From: an uncultured Verrucomicrobiota bacterium | GTDB taxonomy: Bacteria; Verrucomicrobiota; Verrucomicrobiia; Opitutales; Opitutaceae | NCBI GenBank assembly: GCA_903960515.1 | Contig: CAJCBL010000363.1 | Span: forward strand, 1-37,780 | Length of the DNA stretch: 37,780 bases | Reading direction: 5' to 3' | Shown here: positions 24,587 through 33,992 of the stretch, piece by piece | Layout of the letters: each line of letters begins with the position of its first letter | How positions within the stretch are numbered: position 1 is the first letter of the stretch | The notes under the pieces: generated by a model | What the model was told of the DNA's origin: nothing | Seen by the model: the letters and a program-made list of their open reading frames with translations, nothing else | Databases searched by the model: none | Translations under genes and position numbers: made by a program

Positions 24587-27034
24587 ATGAACTGGCTTGC
24601 CCGCTTCTCCCGCCCACCCACCGCCGCCGCCTCGCCGGCCTCGGGGGAGCCGTCCCCCCTACTAGTCTTTCTGGAGACCAACCGCCTGGTGGCCGCCTCC
24701 ATCCTCGCAGCCACCGTGCTCGCCATCGTGGCCATCAGCTACCTGGGCGTATCCCCCGTGGCGTTGCCCCTGCAGGAGAACCAACTGGCGAGCGTGCGTA
24801 TCGTGGCCGCAGGTACCTTCAGCTACACCAGCGTCCGCCACACCCAGCAGGCCCGCGAGCAGGCCAGCAACCGCACCCCTCCAGTCTTCCGCCTGGAGCT
24901 CTCGCCCTTCGAGCAGTTCGCCACCCACCTGCGCGAGTTTGCCGCCGAGCTCGACCGCTTCGAGCAGCAGTATCTGGTCGCCGAGCCCATCGCCCGCGCC
25001 GAGGCCCTGCGCGAACACACCTCGGCGCTCACCGTGCTTGTCGACGCCTTCAACGTCCGCGGTCCCTACCATGTGGCTACCGACGACATCGCCGCCATCC
25101 TGCGCCTCGGTCCGGCCCGCCTGCGTTTCTCCGCTCTGGAAAACGGCCTGGTCACCCTCCTGGAGCTCTACCGCGAAGGCATCTACGACAGCGACCGCGA
25201 CCTCGTGGTCGCCGCCAACGGCTCGATGACCGCCTTCCAGATACGCACCGAGGATGGCGCCATCGTGCCGGCCCGCGTGCAATCGCGCGAGGAGGCCCTC
25301 ACCTTCCTGCGCATCAACCTCGCCGCCGAAGGCCTGGGCCGCGAGGCCGCCAACGCCCTCTTCCACCTCTTCCGCAACGGCCTCACCGCCAACCTCGTAT
25401 TCGACTCCACCGCCACCGGCCTGCAGCGCGACAGGGCCGCGGAGGCCCAGCGCGACGTCATCGTCACCGTGCAAAAGGGACAGGTCCTGGCCGAGCCGGG
25501 CATGCGCATCAGCTCCGAGCAGTACGAGTTGCTGGCCGCCCACCGCAGATTCCTCCTCGAACAGGGCGGCGTGCAGGTGAGCGGCCAACTCCAGCTCTTC
25601 GGCCGCATGCTGCTGGTGCTGGCCATGGTGCTCGCCTCCGTGCTCTTCATACGGCTGGAGGACCGCGCCTCGCTCACCAGCAACTCCCGCCTGGGCCTGC
25701 TCGCCCTCGTGGTGAGCATCAACCTCGGGCTGGTGCGCCTCATCTTCCAGTTGGGCGAACTCGAATTCTTCGTACACCACCCCGAGGTCGCCGCCGCCCT
25801 GCCCTACCTGGCCCCCACCGCCCTGGCACCGCTCATCGTGGCCGTGCTCCTGGGCACCGGCCCGGCGATCATGATGGCGCTGGTCGTCTCGCTGTTCACC
25901 GGAGTGATCTACGGCAACCGCCTCGACGTGCTCGTGGTCACCTTCTTCGCCTCCATGGTGGGCATCTTCGCCTGCCGCCGCGTGCGCCAACGCGGCCGGG
26001 TGATCCGCGCCGGCCTGCTCACCGGCCTCTGCGTGGCCATCTTCGCGCTGCTCCTGGGCGCAGCCGACAACATCGGCACCGACAACCGCAACGCAGTGCT
26101 CATCGTGCTGCGACAGATGGGCGTTGGCCTGGGCACCGGCGTGCTCACCGGCATGGCCGTAGTGGGTTTCCTGCCCGTGCTGGAGATGCTCTTCCGTCGC
26201 ACCACCGACATCACCCTGCTCGAGCTCACCGACTACAACCACCCCCTGCTCAGCCGCCTCCAACTCGAAGCCCCCGGCACCTACCATCACAGCCTGATGG
26301 TCGCCAATCTCTCCGAGAACGCCGCCCAGGCCATCGGCGCCAACCCCCTGGTCTGCCGGGTGAGCGCGCTTTTCCACGACGTAGGCAAGATCGTCAACCC
26401 CGAGTACTTCACCGAGAACCAGCGCGACCGCACCAACCCCCACGACGACCTCAGCCCCGTGGCCAGCGCGAAGGTGATCCGCGAACACGTTGCCGAAGGC
26501 GTCGAGCTCGCCCTGCAGCACCGCCTGCCCCGCCTCGTGGTCGACGCCATCCGTCAGCACCACGGCACCACGCTCATCCAGTTTTTCTACCAGCGCGCCC
26601 GCAAGGAATCCCGAGCCCCCCTGCCCAACCAGACCGAGTCCACGCTTGAGATACCCGAGGCGCCCTTCCGCTACGAGGGGCCCAAGCCCCAAACCCGCGA
26701 GTGCGCGATCCTCTTCTTCGCCGATTGCATCGAGGCCGCCTCTCGCTCCCTGCGCACCGTCACCCCGCAGTCGCTGGCCGAGCTCATCAACCGCCTCTTC
26801 CAGGAGCGCATCGACGACGGGCAACTCGACGAATGCCCCATCACCCTCGCCGAGATCGCCAAGATCAAGACCAGCTTCGAATTCACGCAGCTCAACATGA
26901 TGCATGCCCGCATCGCCTATCCCACCCCAGAGCCCGCGCCCACTCCCTCCGATTCTGCCGAACGCAGGAACTCTCCCAGCAGCCCCCCCACCTCCGATGC
27001 CCGCGACAAACAGACGCCCGGTAAAAATCTATAG
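24587..27034 (+). CDS. 7TM-HD transmembrane phosphodiesterase (PgpH-type)
   Basis: 815 residues. One N-terminal transmembrane helix (about 31-54) is followed by an extracytoplasmic 7TMR-HDED domain (about 65-330), a block of about seven transmembrane helices (about 337-530) and a cytoplasmic HD domain with YHHSLMVANL and the metal motif ALFHDVGKI (H597, D598). This is the architecture of PgpH, which hydrolyses c-di-AMP in Firmicutes. The same substrate is likely here, but no c-di-AMP synthase is in the window. The tail past about 780 is proline/serine-rich. It overlaps ybeY by 38 bp, implying translational coupling. A pyrimidine-rich leader without Shine-Dalgarno precedes the ATG. Confidence 0.92.
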   Translation: MNWLARFSRPPTAAASPASGEPSPLLVFLETNRLVAASILAATVLAIVAISYLGVSPVALPLQENQLASVRIVAAGTFSYTSVRHTQQAREQASNRTPPVFRLELSPFEQFATHLREFAAELDRFEQQYLVAEPIARAEALREHTSALTVLVDAFNVRGPYHVATDDIAAILRLGPARLRFSALENGLVTLLELYREGIYDSDRDLVVAANGSMTAFQIRTEDGAIVPARVQSREEALTFLRINLAAEGLGREAANALFHLFRNGLTANLVFDSTATGLQRDRAAEAQRDVIVTVQKGQVLAEPGMRISSEQYELLAAHRRFLLEQGGVQVSGQLQLFGRMLLVLAMVLASVLFIRLEDRASLTSNSRLGLLALVVSINLGLVRLIFQLGELEFFVHHPEVAAALPYLAPTALAPLIVAVLLGTGPAIMMALVVSLFTGVIYGNRLDVLVVTFFASMVGIFACRRVRQRGRVIRAGLLTGLCVAIFALLLGAADNIGTDNRNAVLIVLRQMGVGLGTGVLTGMAVVGFLPVLEMLFRRTTDITLLELTDYNHPLLSRLQLEAPGTYHHSLMVANLSENAAQAIGANPLVCRVSALFHDVGKIVNPEYFTENQRDRTNPHDDLSPVASAKVIREHVAEGVELALQHRLPRLVVDAIRQHHGTTLIQFFYQRARKESRAPLPNQTESTLEIPEAPFRYEGPKPQTRECAILFFADCIEAASRSLRTVTPQSLAELINRLFQERIDDGQLDECPITLAEIAKIKTSFEFTQLNMMHARIAYPTPEPAPTPSDSAERRNSPSSPPTSDARDKQTPGKNL

Positions 27035-27497
27035 CGGCCACGCCAAGTTGCGCTTCACCCGCCCTGCGGTCGCCGCCGTCATCCACGCGCTCGACGCCGC
27101 TGCCGCTCCCGCCACCGACTGCAATCGCGGCACTTGGCGCATGCCCGCCGGCGAGCTCTCCATCGCCTTCCTCACCGACGCCGCCCTGGCGCGCCTCCAC
27201 GCCGATTTTCTCAACGACCCCACTCCCACCGATGTGATCACCTTCCCGGGCAACCCCGACCACGAAGTTGCCGGTGAAGTCTGCATCTCTGTAGATACCG
27301 CGCAGTCCTACGCTGCGAGTCACGAGCACAAGTTTGCCGAGGAACTCACGCTATATCTTGTCCACGGTTATCTTCATCTCGCCGGCTACGACGATCGCAC
27401 GCCAGTCACCCGCAAGCAGATGAGAGGTGCCGAGCGCCAGGCCTTGGCCGCAGTGCGCGCCGCGCAGAAGATGCCCGCTCTCACCTTTGAGGGGTAG
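26997..27497 (+). CDS. ybeY: Endoribonuclease YbeY (rRNA maturation factor)
   Basis: 166 residues from the ATG at 26997, overlapping the upstream gene by 38 bp. The start lies just before RRPVKIYSGHAKLRF, the family's beginning. YbeY is a metal-dependent endoribonuclease for 16S rRNA 3'-end processing and ribosome quality control. The core motif PTDVITFP and the metal site LVHGYLHLAGYDD are present. The usual H-x3-H-x5-H triad has aspartate in the third position (GYDD rather than GYDH). Comparable aspartate forms occur in some other phyla, so it is probably active. It is the last gene of the HIT-phoH-7TMHD-ybeY run. Confidence 0.93.
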   Translation: MPATNRRPVKIYSGHAKLRFTRPAVAAVIHALDAAAAPATDCNRGTWRMPAGELSIAFLTDAALARLHADFLNDPTPTDVITFPGNPDHEVAGEVCISVDTAQSYAASHEHKFAEELTLYLVHGYLHLAGYDDRTPVTRKQMRGAERQALAAVRAAQKMPALTFEG

Positions 27498-28326
27498 ATA
27501 TAGTCCGATTGCAACGCGGCCCTCGCGCCCGCACCGCTTTGCCTGCGGTAAGATCTTCGCTTGTCGACGTACCGTGTCGGTTACCGTTGGTGCGTCGCCC
27601 TTGCATTCTTCGCAGCGAAAAACGCTGGCACGTCGCAACGCCTCTGGTTCCCGTAGTGTCGGCCCTCGTGGCCGTACCGCTCCGATTTCGAGCAACCCAC
27701 CGTCGCTACCCGCTACTCGCTACTTTCGGCCACGGAGCGCCGGAGGAGCGGTTGAAGTTGAGGGTTAAACTTAGAGTGCAGAAGGCGACCCCGGAGCGCC
27801 ACTTACCAAGTGGCATGCCTACGATAGGGCAACCATTCAGTTCTCCGTTCCCTCCGTGACCTCTGAGGTAAATAACTAGTGTGTAGCGAGCATAGGCGGA
27901 GTCTCGCACTACCCGAACTCTGCGATTGTTGCGGTTAACAATGCCCGCCTTCAGCCCAAAATAGGGCTCTTCGCGATATGTTGTGGGTGGATTCCGTTGA
28001 AGAGACCGCAAAAGCATCTACCAGAGCAGCAACGGATGAAACGACCCCCTTTGGCACTAGGTTGGCGCAACGAGTACCCGGGGTGCTCAACGGCTTCACC
28101 GGCGAGCTACAAGCTCAAAGCTCCTACGCGCTTTCGCTAGGACAGATGGCTCGCCCCACACCGCCGAAACTGAGGTGCGGCCCCGAGCCGTGCTCTGGTA
28201 TTCTATCTTTGACCACTCGCCCCTCGGCTCTCGTCGGCATGCAAGCGGCCCGGGCCGGAAGGCCACGAGGCGAAACATTGCCTTCGCCGCATCGCCAATC
28301 CCCGAATTCACCAAGTCGTTGGGCGC
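27498..28326. other. Long spacer without a convincing gene
   Basis: 829 bp after ybeY. Base composition is lower in GC than the flanks and short repetitive pieces occur (CTACCCGCTACTCGCTAC near 27705-27722). The longest open frames are shadow-like, overlap each other on both strands and have no recognisable domains. It may contain decayed genes or an undetected RNA. Confidence 0.5.
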
Positions 28327-28353
28327 AAAAAAGGCCGGTCCAGGACCGGCCTT
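28327..28353 (-). terminator. Rho-independent terminator for the lipoprotein gene
   Basis: AAGGCCGGTCC pairs with GGACCGGCCTT (28331-28353). On the minus strand, downstream of the lipoprotein stop, the stem runs straight into a six-T tract followed by GCGC. This is the cleanest classical terminator in the window. Confidence 0.9.
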
Positions 28354-28376
28354 GCAACAAACCCTCGGCCCGCCGC

Positions 28377-28940
28377 TCAAGGTGCCGCAGGTGCCGGAAC
28401 GGCCTCAGGACCAGGTGCCGGGGCGGAGGCCGAGGGCGGAGCAGCCTCAAGCGAGGCCGCCGGTACGGGGGCCGCCACTGGGGTTGGCGCAGGGGCGGCT
28501 TCCGGGCCGGCCTCGGCGGCAGTATCCACCAACGACTCCACATCCACCTTGCCCGCCTTCAAATCGTAGACGAACCGCTTGCCGCGGGGCGGATTGGGCA
28601 GCTTGTCGAGGTAGCGGCTGGCCACCAGTTCGTCCAAGGAGCGGGGAAGGCGCCCCTCAATCACCTCGAACTGCTTCACCGACTGGTTGAGGGTCATCAG
28701 ACCGGTGGTCTGAGCCGCCGTCTTCTCGGCGTTCGAGAGATTCTTCCCGTATTCGGCAAGCGGACCGGTGGCGGTGGATTTCCCGTCCCCAGGGGGCGTC
28801 TTGGCTGGCGCGGGGGTGCCGGGTTTCTGCACCGCCGGGCTGCCGGCCGGGTGCCTCTTTTCGGGGTAGCCCTGCTCAGGGCAACCAGTCAAAAGCAACG
28901 CGGCCGCCACCGTCCCCAGAATCCAGCAACTCGTTTTCAT
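28377..28940 (-). CDS. Putative lipoprotein of unknown function
   Basis: 187 residues with a lipoprotein signal peptide whose lipobox is LLTGC (Cys20), so it is probably anchored to the outer or inner membrane. A Pro/Lys-rich linker (about 25-55) leads to a helical segment (LMTLNQSVKQFEVIEGRLPRS) and SLDELVASRYLDKLPNPPRG-KRFVYD, which resembles the small globular end of type II secretion pseudopilins. The last 45 residues are a low-complexity Ala/Pro tail. No secretion operon is nearby, so only the localisation is firm. It ends at a strong terminator. Confidence 0.82.
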   Translation of the reverse strand: MKTSCWILGTVAAALLLTGCPEQGYPEKRHPAGSPAVQKPGTPAPAKTPPGDGKSTATGPLAEYGKNLSNAEKTAAQTTGLMTLNQSVKQFEVIEGRLPRSLDELVASRYLDKLPNPPRGKRFVYDLKAGKVDVESLVDTAAEAGPEAAPAPTPVAAPVPAASLEAAPPSASAPAPGPEAVPAPAAP

Positions 28941-29022
28941 GTCACGTCATGGTGCAAAGCCGCCGGCGCGGCGCAAGCCCGCGAAAACGCTGCCCGGGAT
29001 TGTCATGCATTTCTAACCAGCA

Positions 29023-29577
29023 ATGATGCCTCCGATGCCCTCATCCCCCACCTCCCGGCGACTGCAACGAGTCCTGGGCCTCGCCCGGCTCGATGCGCTC
29101 TCGATGATTGTCGTGGCCGCACCGGCGGCCCTCATTGCGCTCGGCGCCCGGGATACTATCGGCTTTGCGGTGGGCAGCGGTGTCGCGCTCTGCGGCGCGG
29201 CCGAATGGCATGGCCGGGCTCGCCTCTTGCGGAGACAGATTTCGGGCATCGCCTGGCTGTGCTCCGCGCAACTGCTCTGCCTGCTGTTGATTCTCTACTA
29301 CGCGTGGAACCTCGGGCAACTCGCCGGGGCCGATCACATCCTCGCGCTGCTGCCCTCCTTCACCCGCGAACAGTTGGCGGATTCTTTCCCCGATCCGGAG
29401 TCGCTCACGGGGCTGCTTCTCGGTATCCAGCGCCTGATGGCCGGTGCGCTCGCCCTCGCCTCCCTGATCTACCAAGGGGCAATGGCCCTCTACTACCTGC
29501 GCTCTGCTCCGGCGGCGCGCGCGGTTTTCGCCGAACCCCCGGTTCTGGCCTCCGTGACCGAGCCCCACGGTGGCTAA
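29023..29577 (+). CDS. Hypothetical integral membrane protein
   Basis: 184 residues with about four hydrophobic segments (MIVVAAPAALIALGA, TIGFAVGSGVALCGA, LLCLLLILYYAWNLG, LMAGALALASLIYQGAMALYY) separated by short basic or acidic loops. No family recognised. The start could be any of three clustered in-frame ATGs (29023, 29026, 29035). It is divergent from the lipoprotein gene with an 82-bp gap, and lies 209 bp upstream of rph on the same strand. Confidence 0.75.
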   Translation: MMPPMPSSPTSRRLQRVLGLARLDALSMIVVAAPAALIALGARDTIGFAVGSGVALCGAAEWHGRARLLRRQISGIAWLCSAQLLCLLLILYYAWNLGQLAGADHILALLPSFTREQLADSFPDPESLTGLLLGIQRLMAGALALASLIYQGAMALYYLRSAPAARAVFAEPPVLASVTEPHGG

Positions 29578-29786
29578 GCCGCAGGTGAACTGAAAAAGCA
29601 CGCCCTCCGCTGAATTTCCCGGGGCTCAGGGAGGCATCGCACACCAGCGGCAAAGATGGCAGCGGCCCAGGTGTACGCGGCTACGCCGGAAACGCGGCTC
29701 GGGCTTGTGCCGTTACGTGGGAGCAACCGCACTTCGCGGCCATCTTCGCTTGCCCACGGAAGAGCCGCAGCGTTGAGTGCCGCCCC

Positions 29787-30566
29787 ATGCCCGAATTCGC
29801 ACGCCCGGACGGCCGCCGCCACGATCAACTGCGCCCGATCACCTTCCAACCCGATATCGCTCCAAACGCCCACGGCTCTGTCCTGGTGTCGTTCGGCAAC
29901 ACCCGGGTGATTTGCGCCGCCATGATCGAGCCCAAGGTCCCCGCATGGATGCGCCAGCAGGGCGTCCCCGGCGGCTGGCTCTCCGCCGAATATTCGATGT
30001 TGCCCTACAGCACGCTGGACCGGAAACCCCGCGACATCGCCAAGGGCAAGCTCGACGGCCGCACTGTCGAAATCCAGCGCCTCATCGGCCGCTCGCTGCG
30101 CGCGGTCATCGACCTCAAAAAACTTCCCGACAAAACCCTCTGGGTCGACTGCGACGTGCTCCAGGCCGACGGCGGCACCCGCACCGCCTCGATCACTGGA
30201 GCCTATCTCGCTGCTCGCCTGGCCGTGGAGAAGATGGTCACCGAAAAGAAGATCGCCGAAAACCCCTTCACCGATTCGGTGGCGGCGGTGAGCGTGGGCC
30301 TCTTCGAGAACCGTGAGATCCTCGACCTGGCATATCTTGAAGACAAGGACGCCGAGGTGGACTTCAACATCGTCATGACCGGCCGTGGGAACTTCGTGGA
30401 GGTGCAGGGCACCGGCGAGGAGGCCACATTCACCCAGGAGCAACTCTCCAGCCTGCTCGAGCTCGCCAAGCGCGGGATGAAGGATGTTGCCGCCAAACAG
30501 ACCGAGTTTCTCGTGAAACGCCTCCTCTCCAACGGCCTCGCCGGGCTCACCATCGGCACCCGCTGA
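29787..30566 (+). CDS. rph: Ribonuclease PH
   Basis: 259 residues. RNase PH is a hexameric phosphorolytic 3'-5' exoribonuclease that trims the 3' end of tRNA precursors. The N-terminus (ARPDGRRHDQLRPITFQPD) is the family start. Phosphate- and RNA-binding landmarks are visible: GNTRVICAAMIE, RGVPGGWLSAEYSMLP-like GGWLSAEYSM, RTVEIQRLIGRSLRAVIDL, DVLQADGGTRTASITGAY and GTGEEATFTQEQL. The length matches the family. Lone gene with no Shine-Dalgarno evident. Confidence 0.96.
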   Translation: MPEFARPDGRRHDQLRPITFQPDIAPNAHGSVLVSFGNTRVICAAMIEPKVPAWMRQQGVPGGWLSAEYSMLPYSTLDRKPRDIAKGKLDGRTVEIQRLIGRSLRAVIDLKKLPDKTLWVDCDVLQADGGTRTASITGAYLAARLAVEKMVTEKKIAENPFTDSVAAVSVGLFENREILDLAYLEDKDAEVDFNIVMTGRGNFVEVQGTGEEATFTQEQLSSLLELAKRGMKDVAAKQTEFLVKRLLSNGLAGLTIGTR

Positions 30567-30868
30567 GCAGTGCCCGGACGATTGCCCACGCTGGCGGCTC
30601 TGCATCCTTCTCCTCCGGCCGGGTGTAGTGCCGCCTGCAGAAAGGCGGAAGGTTGAAGCCGGAAGGCTGAGCCGCTCACGTCTCCCAGCTACGACCACAA
30701 GGTCCGCCACTACAGTCGGACTGTAATGTTACGGCCGAGCCAACAGATCGACCTCGGAGGGCTGGCACGCGATCGCGTACGAAGATCGCGTGCGGGAGGT
30801 GTCCCCGTCGGAGCCCGAACCGACGGCGAATCGAGAGAGCAATCACGCCCCAAGACCGGGCGTGCGTA
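30567..30868. other. Structured intergenic region with several hairpins
   Basis: 302 bp between the converging rph and CII-like genes. It contains a CAGCCTTC-type repeat on the minus strand (30637-30671) and, at 30712-30866, a series of inverted repeats: ACAGT/ACTGT, CACGCGATC/GATCGCGTG (30767-30775 with 30784-30792), CCGTCGG/CCGACGG, and CACGCCC/GGGCGTG (30844-30850 with 30858-30864). The last one sits 5 bp past the CII-like stop codon and may terminate that gene. No open frame looks real. Confidence 0.55.
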
Positions 30869-31366
30869 TCAGCCCTTGGGCTCCGACTTGGCACCGGACT
30901 TGCCTATCGCACCCGCAGCGGACACCGGGGGCAGCTTGCCCTCCTCGGCGGCCCGTACGAAACCCTCGGTCACAGACTTGAGCTGTTCCCAGCGAGCCCG
31001 GATACGCTCGGCCTCATCCGGGGTGATCTTGGAGTCAGCCACAGAAGTGGAGATCACGCCTAGCAGATCGGCGAACTCCTGCACAATGTTGTTGGTCGCC
31101 GGAATGAGTTCGTAGGGATGCGACGTGGGCTCCGGATTGCGGATAAAGAAACCGCCCGCCCGCTCGCACACCCACTGGGCCAGACTGACGTCTCCGGTCA
31201 GCTCGATGATGGAGTCGATGCGATCCAAGGGGTTGGCCGCCCCGCTGCCCTCCGCCGGCGGCTCGGCCCATTTGTACACGAGCGAAAGCGACAGGCCCAA
31301 CTCGCCGGCGATCTGCTTCGCGCTGACGCGTTTCAGAAGCTGTTTGAATACTTCGTGCGAGTGCAT
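30869..31366 (-). CDS. Phage-CII-like regulatory protein
   Basis: 165 residues. The N-terminus (VFKQLLKRVSAKQIAGELGLSL-SLVYKWAEPP) is a helix-turn-helix of the type in phage regulatory CII/CP76 proteins. The middle (TGDVSLAQWVCERAGGFFI) matches the conserved second part, and a helical C-terminus (about 110-150) could mediate oligomerisation. It probably binds DNA as a regulator. No other phage genes are adjacent, so it may be a domesticated regulator or a small prophage remnant. The assignment rests on motif pattern only. Confidence 0.7.
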   Translation of the reverse strand: MHSHEVFKQLLKRVSAKQIAGELGLSLSLVYKWAEPPAEGSGAANPLDRIDSIIELTGDVSLAQWVCERAGGFFIRNPEPTSHPYELIPATNNIVQEFADLLGVISTSVADSKITPDEAERIRARWEQLKSVTEGFVRAAEEGKLPPVSAAGAIGKSGAKSEPKG

Positions 31367-32153
31367 CGCCGGCAGAATACAATGCCCACCGTATTTGGCA
31401 AGAACCGCGTCCCCTCCGCCCGGGGCCGAGGCGAAAGTGAAATGCTTGGGGCTACCGATCGGTATCCGTGAACATAAAACGGAGCCCCGCTACGCCCGCC
31501 ATCAGGTTGGGGGGGATACCAACGGGCCCTTTGGCCCGAGCCCGACCGCTTGCCCCCACGGGCCGGCAGGGCAAGCGCTTGGGCTGGTACATGCCTGCCC
31601 CGCCGCCAACCGCCGAACAGCGCTCCCCGGTGTGGGCGAAATTCGCTCCCCGTGGCGCGCGCTCGCCGCAGGGCACCGCCGCGGCCGCGGGAGGCGCGGC
31701 CTTCGCACCTCCGCATCACTCTTGCGGCGACAAGCCCTGCTACGGCTTGCCAAGCCAGCCCAGGGATGGCGCCAGCCCCGGCGCGCGGCGCGTCTTCGCT
31801 TCCCCCAAACAGCTATTCCGCCGCCCTCGCTGCCCGCCGGAGCAACTCAGTTTCCGCCGCCCCCCCCCGGAAGCGCTTCTCTGGCAGCGCAGCGGAACCG
31901 CTTCAATACAGCTCGCCAGCGATCCTGCGCGAGTAGGCCCACTCCGCATTCCCGGCTCCGCGCTGGACTGCGCCCTCTGTGATCGAGCAGTATTCCGCCG
32001 GCAGTCTCCGCTCTTCCGCCTTCCGTCCCGCTCGCTACCGCTAGAACGGCTTCGCGAGGCGCGGCCCCTGACCACATCTGAGGTGCCCGCCCATGCAGCC
32101 GCGCCGAATATTTGTGCTGATTAGCGCCGCGCAACCGTTTCACTCGCCAAGCG
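31367..32153. other. Spacer between CII-like gene and ffh with no convincing gene
   Basis: 787 bp. It must hold the promoters of the CII-like gene (minus) and ffh (plus). Overlapping open frames run through it on both strands, including a 218-codon one at 31468-32124, but they are Pro/Arg/Ala-rich, lack domains and have no ribosome sites. No structured RNA was recognised. Confidence 0.55.
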
Positions 32154-33509
32154 ATGTTCGAATCTCTCACCGAAAAACTGGGTACCGCGCTGCGCAACCT
32201 CCGCGGCGTGGGCAAACTCTCCGAGGAAAACATGGCCGAGGCGCTCAAGGAAGTGCGCACCGCCCTGCTCTCGGCCGACGTGCATTTCAAGGTCGCCCGC
32301 GAATTCGTCGAGCGCGTACAGACGCAGTGCGTGGGCCAGGATGTGCTCAAGACCGTGAGCCCCGGCCAGTTGGTGGTGAAGATCATCAACGACGAGCTCG
32401 TGAAGCTCCTGGGCGAAGGTTCTACCGCCCTCTCCGGCCAGCGCCCGCTCAAGATCATGCTGGTGGGCCTCCACGGCTCGGGCAAAACCACCACCACCGC
32501 CAAACTTGGCCGCTTGCTCGCCAAACAGGGCTACCGCCCGGCGGTCGTCGCCTGCGACGTCTACCGCCCCGCCGCCATCGACCAGCTCGAGATGTTGGCC
32601 AAGACCAACTCGCTGGGCTTCTTCAGCGACCGCGTATCCAAGGACGTGCCCGCCCTCGGTGCCGCCGGCCTGTCCGCGGCCCTCGCGGCCAACCACGACG
32701 CCATCCTTTTCGATACCGCCGGCCGCCTCCAGATCGACCACGACCTGGTCGAGGAGGTCAAGAAACTCCACGCCCGTATCCAGCCCGACGAGGTGCTGCT
32801 GGTGGCCGACGGCGCTCTCGGCCAGGAGGCGGTGAACGTGGCCCGCACCTTCCACGAGGCGCTCTCGCTCACCGGCCTGGTGCTGACCAAGCTCGATGGC
32901 GACGCCCGCGGCGGCGCCGCCCTCTCGATGAAGAGCATCACCGGCGTGCCGATCAAGTTCGTGGGTACCGGCGAGAAGAGCGAGGACTTCGAGATCTTCC
33001 ACCCCGACCGCATGGCCTCGCGCATTCTCGGTATGGGCGACGTGGTGTCGCTCGTCGAGAAGGCCCAGGAGGTTATGGACCACAAGCAGGCCGAGCAGAT
33101 GGCCGAGAAGCTGCGCAAGGCCGACTTCACCTTCGAGGACTTCCTGGCGCAGATGCAGCAGGTCAAGAAGCTCGGCTCGATGGACAAGGTGCTCTCCATG
33201 CTCCCCGGCATGAGCGGAGTGAAACTCGACGACGGCGCCGAGAAGCAGATGGCGCGCACCGAGGCGATCATACTTTCCATGACATTGCAGGAGCGCCGCA
33301 ACCCCACCGTGCTCAACGGCAGCCGCCGCCTGCGCATCGCCAACGGCTCCGGCACCAAGGTGCTGGAGGTCAACCAGCTGGTGAAGCAGTTCCAACAGAT
33401 GCAGAAAATGATGAAGATGATGCGCGGCGCCAAAGGGCAGAAGCTGATGCGCCAGATGGAAGCCTCGCAGGGCGCGGGCGGCCCCGGCGCTCTCCCCGGC
33501 CGGCGGTAA
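32154..33509 (+). CDS. ffh: Signal recognition particle protein Ffh (SRP54)
   Basis: 451 residues. Ffh binds 4.5S RNA and signal sequences on ribosomes and delivers them to FtsY at the membrane. The N domain ([15 protein letters not shown]) precedes the G domain with P-loop GLHGSGKT (105-112), [21 protein letters not shown], and [14 protein letters not shown]. The methionine-rich M domain (about 320-435) is present: [12 protein letters not shown] and [12 protein letters not shown]. Full length. No Shine-Dalgarno (CGCCAAGCG before ATG). FtsY and the 4.5S RNA gene are not visible nearby. Confidence 0.97.
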   Translation: MFESLTEKLGTALRNLRGVGKLSEENMAEALKEVRTALLSADVHFKVAREFVERVQTQCVGQDVLKTVSPGQLVVKIINDELVKLLGEGSTALSGQRPLKIMLVGLHGSGKTTTTAKLGRLLAKQGYRPAVVACDVYRPAAIDQLEMLAKTNSLGFFSDRVSKDVPALGAAGLSAALAANHDAILFDTAGRLQIDHDLVEEVKKLHARIQPDEVLLVADGALGQEAVNVARTFHEALSLTGLVLTKLDGDARGGAALSMKSITGVPIKFVGTGEKSEDFEIFHPDRMASRILGMGDVVSLVEKAQEVMDHKQAEQMAEKLRKADFTFEDFLAQMQQVKKLGSMDKVLSMLPGMSGVKLDDGAEKQMARTEAIILSMTLQERRNPTVLNGSRRLRIANGSGTKVLEVNQLVKQFQQMQKMMKMMRGAKGQKLMRQMEASQGAGGPGALPGRR

Positions 33510-33992
33510 CCGGGCTACCGATGCACAGCGGGCCGCCCGTTACCGGTCCGCTTTCAAGTTGGGGCCCCTTGCGTGCAAGCACGCACCGGCGACGCCGCCC
33601 GCGCTCGGCCGCGCCATCCATCCCCGGTAACCCACCGGAAAGCGCGCAACGCTCCAGCGCCGGCCATCGCCCCCAGCACCTCTTGCACCCGGACCCGATT
33701 CCCGGCGACCGCGCAGGCGGGGTGGAGGCCGCAGCGAGTGAATTTCGCTCCCGCCCCACCACGGTATTCACCGGTTGGGGCGGGCTTGAGTGGGCTAGCC
33801 ACAGAGGCAGGCCGCCCCGGGTTTGCCACCAACCGGCCGAAGGCGCCGGTTCCTCCCCCGCCCTCCACCTACAGCACAGCGCGAATACCAAGCCATCGCC
33901 AGAACCCGTGCTTCGCGGTTACCTCCGGAGACCGGCGGCCGCGCGAAAAGGTTGCATGCCCGCAGGCCATCGGGGTTGAGTGACCGCCCGCC
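33510..33992. other. Spacer between ffh and the SET gene
   Basis: 483 bp with no convincing gene. A perfect short hairpin (TGCGTGC-AA-GCACGCA, 33570-33585) lies 60 bp after ffh, possibly at the transcript end, but has no T-run. Open frames in the remainder are Pro/Ala-rich and unlike real proteins. Confidence 0.55.

Noticed and set aside
24662-26905. 747-codon open frame antisense to the 7TM-HD gene
   Set aside because: It mirrors the codon bias of the real gene; the product is a His/Gly/Glu/Val-rich low-complexity string with no domain.
27978-29588. 536-codon plus-strand frame
   Set aside because: Runs antisense through the lipoprotein gene and out of frame through the membrane protein gene; Arg/Gly/Pro-rich with no motif.
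30752-30830. Possible tRNA-Ser-like fold (hairpins plus a GGTTCGGGCTCC stretch on the minus strand)
   Set aside because: No pairing acceptor stem and no plausible anticodon arm could be built.
31468-32124. 218-codon frame upstream of ffh
   Set aside because: Pro/Arg-rich, no ribosome site, no domain; overlaps equally long frames on both strands.
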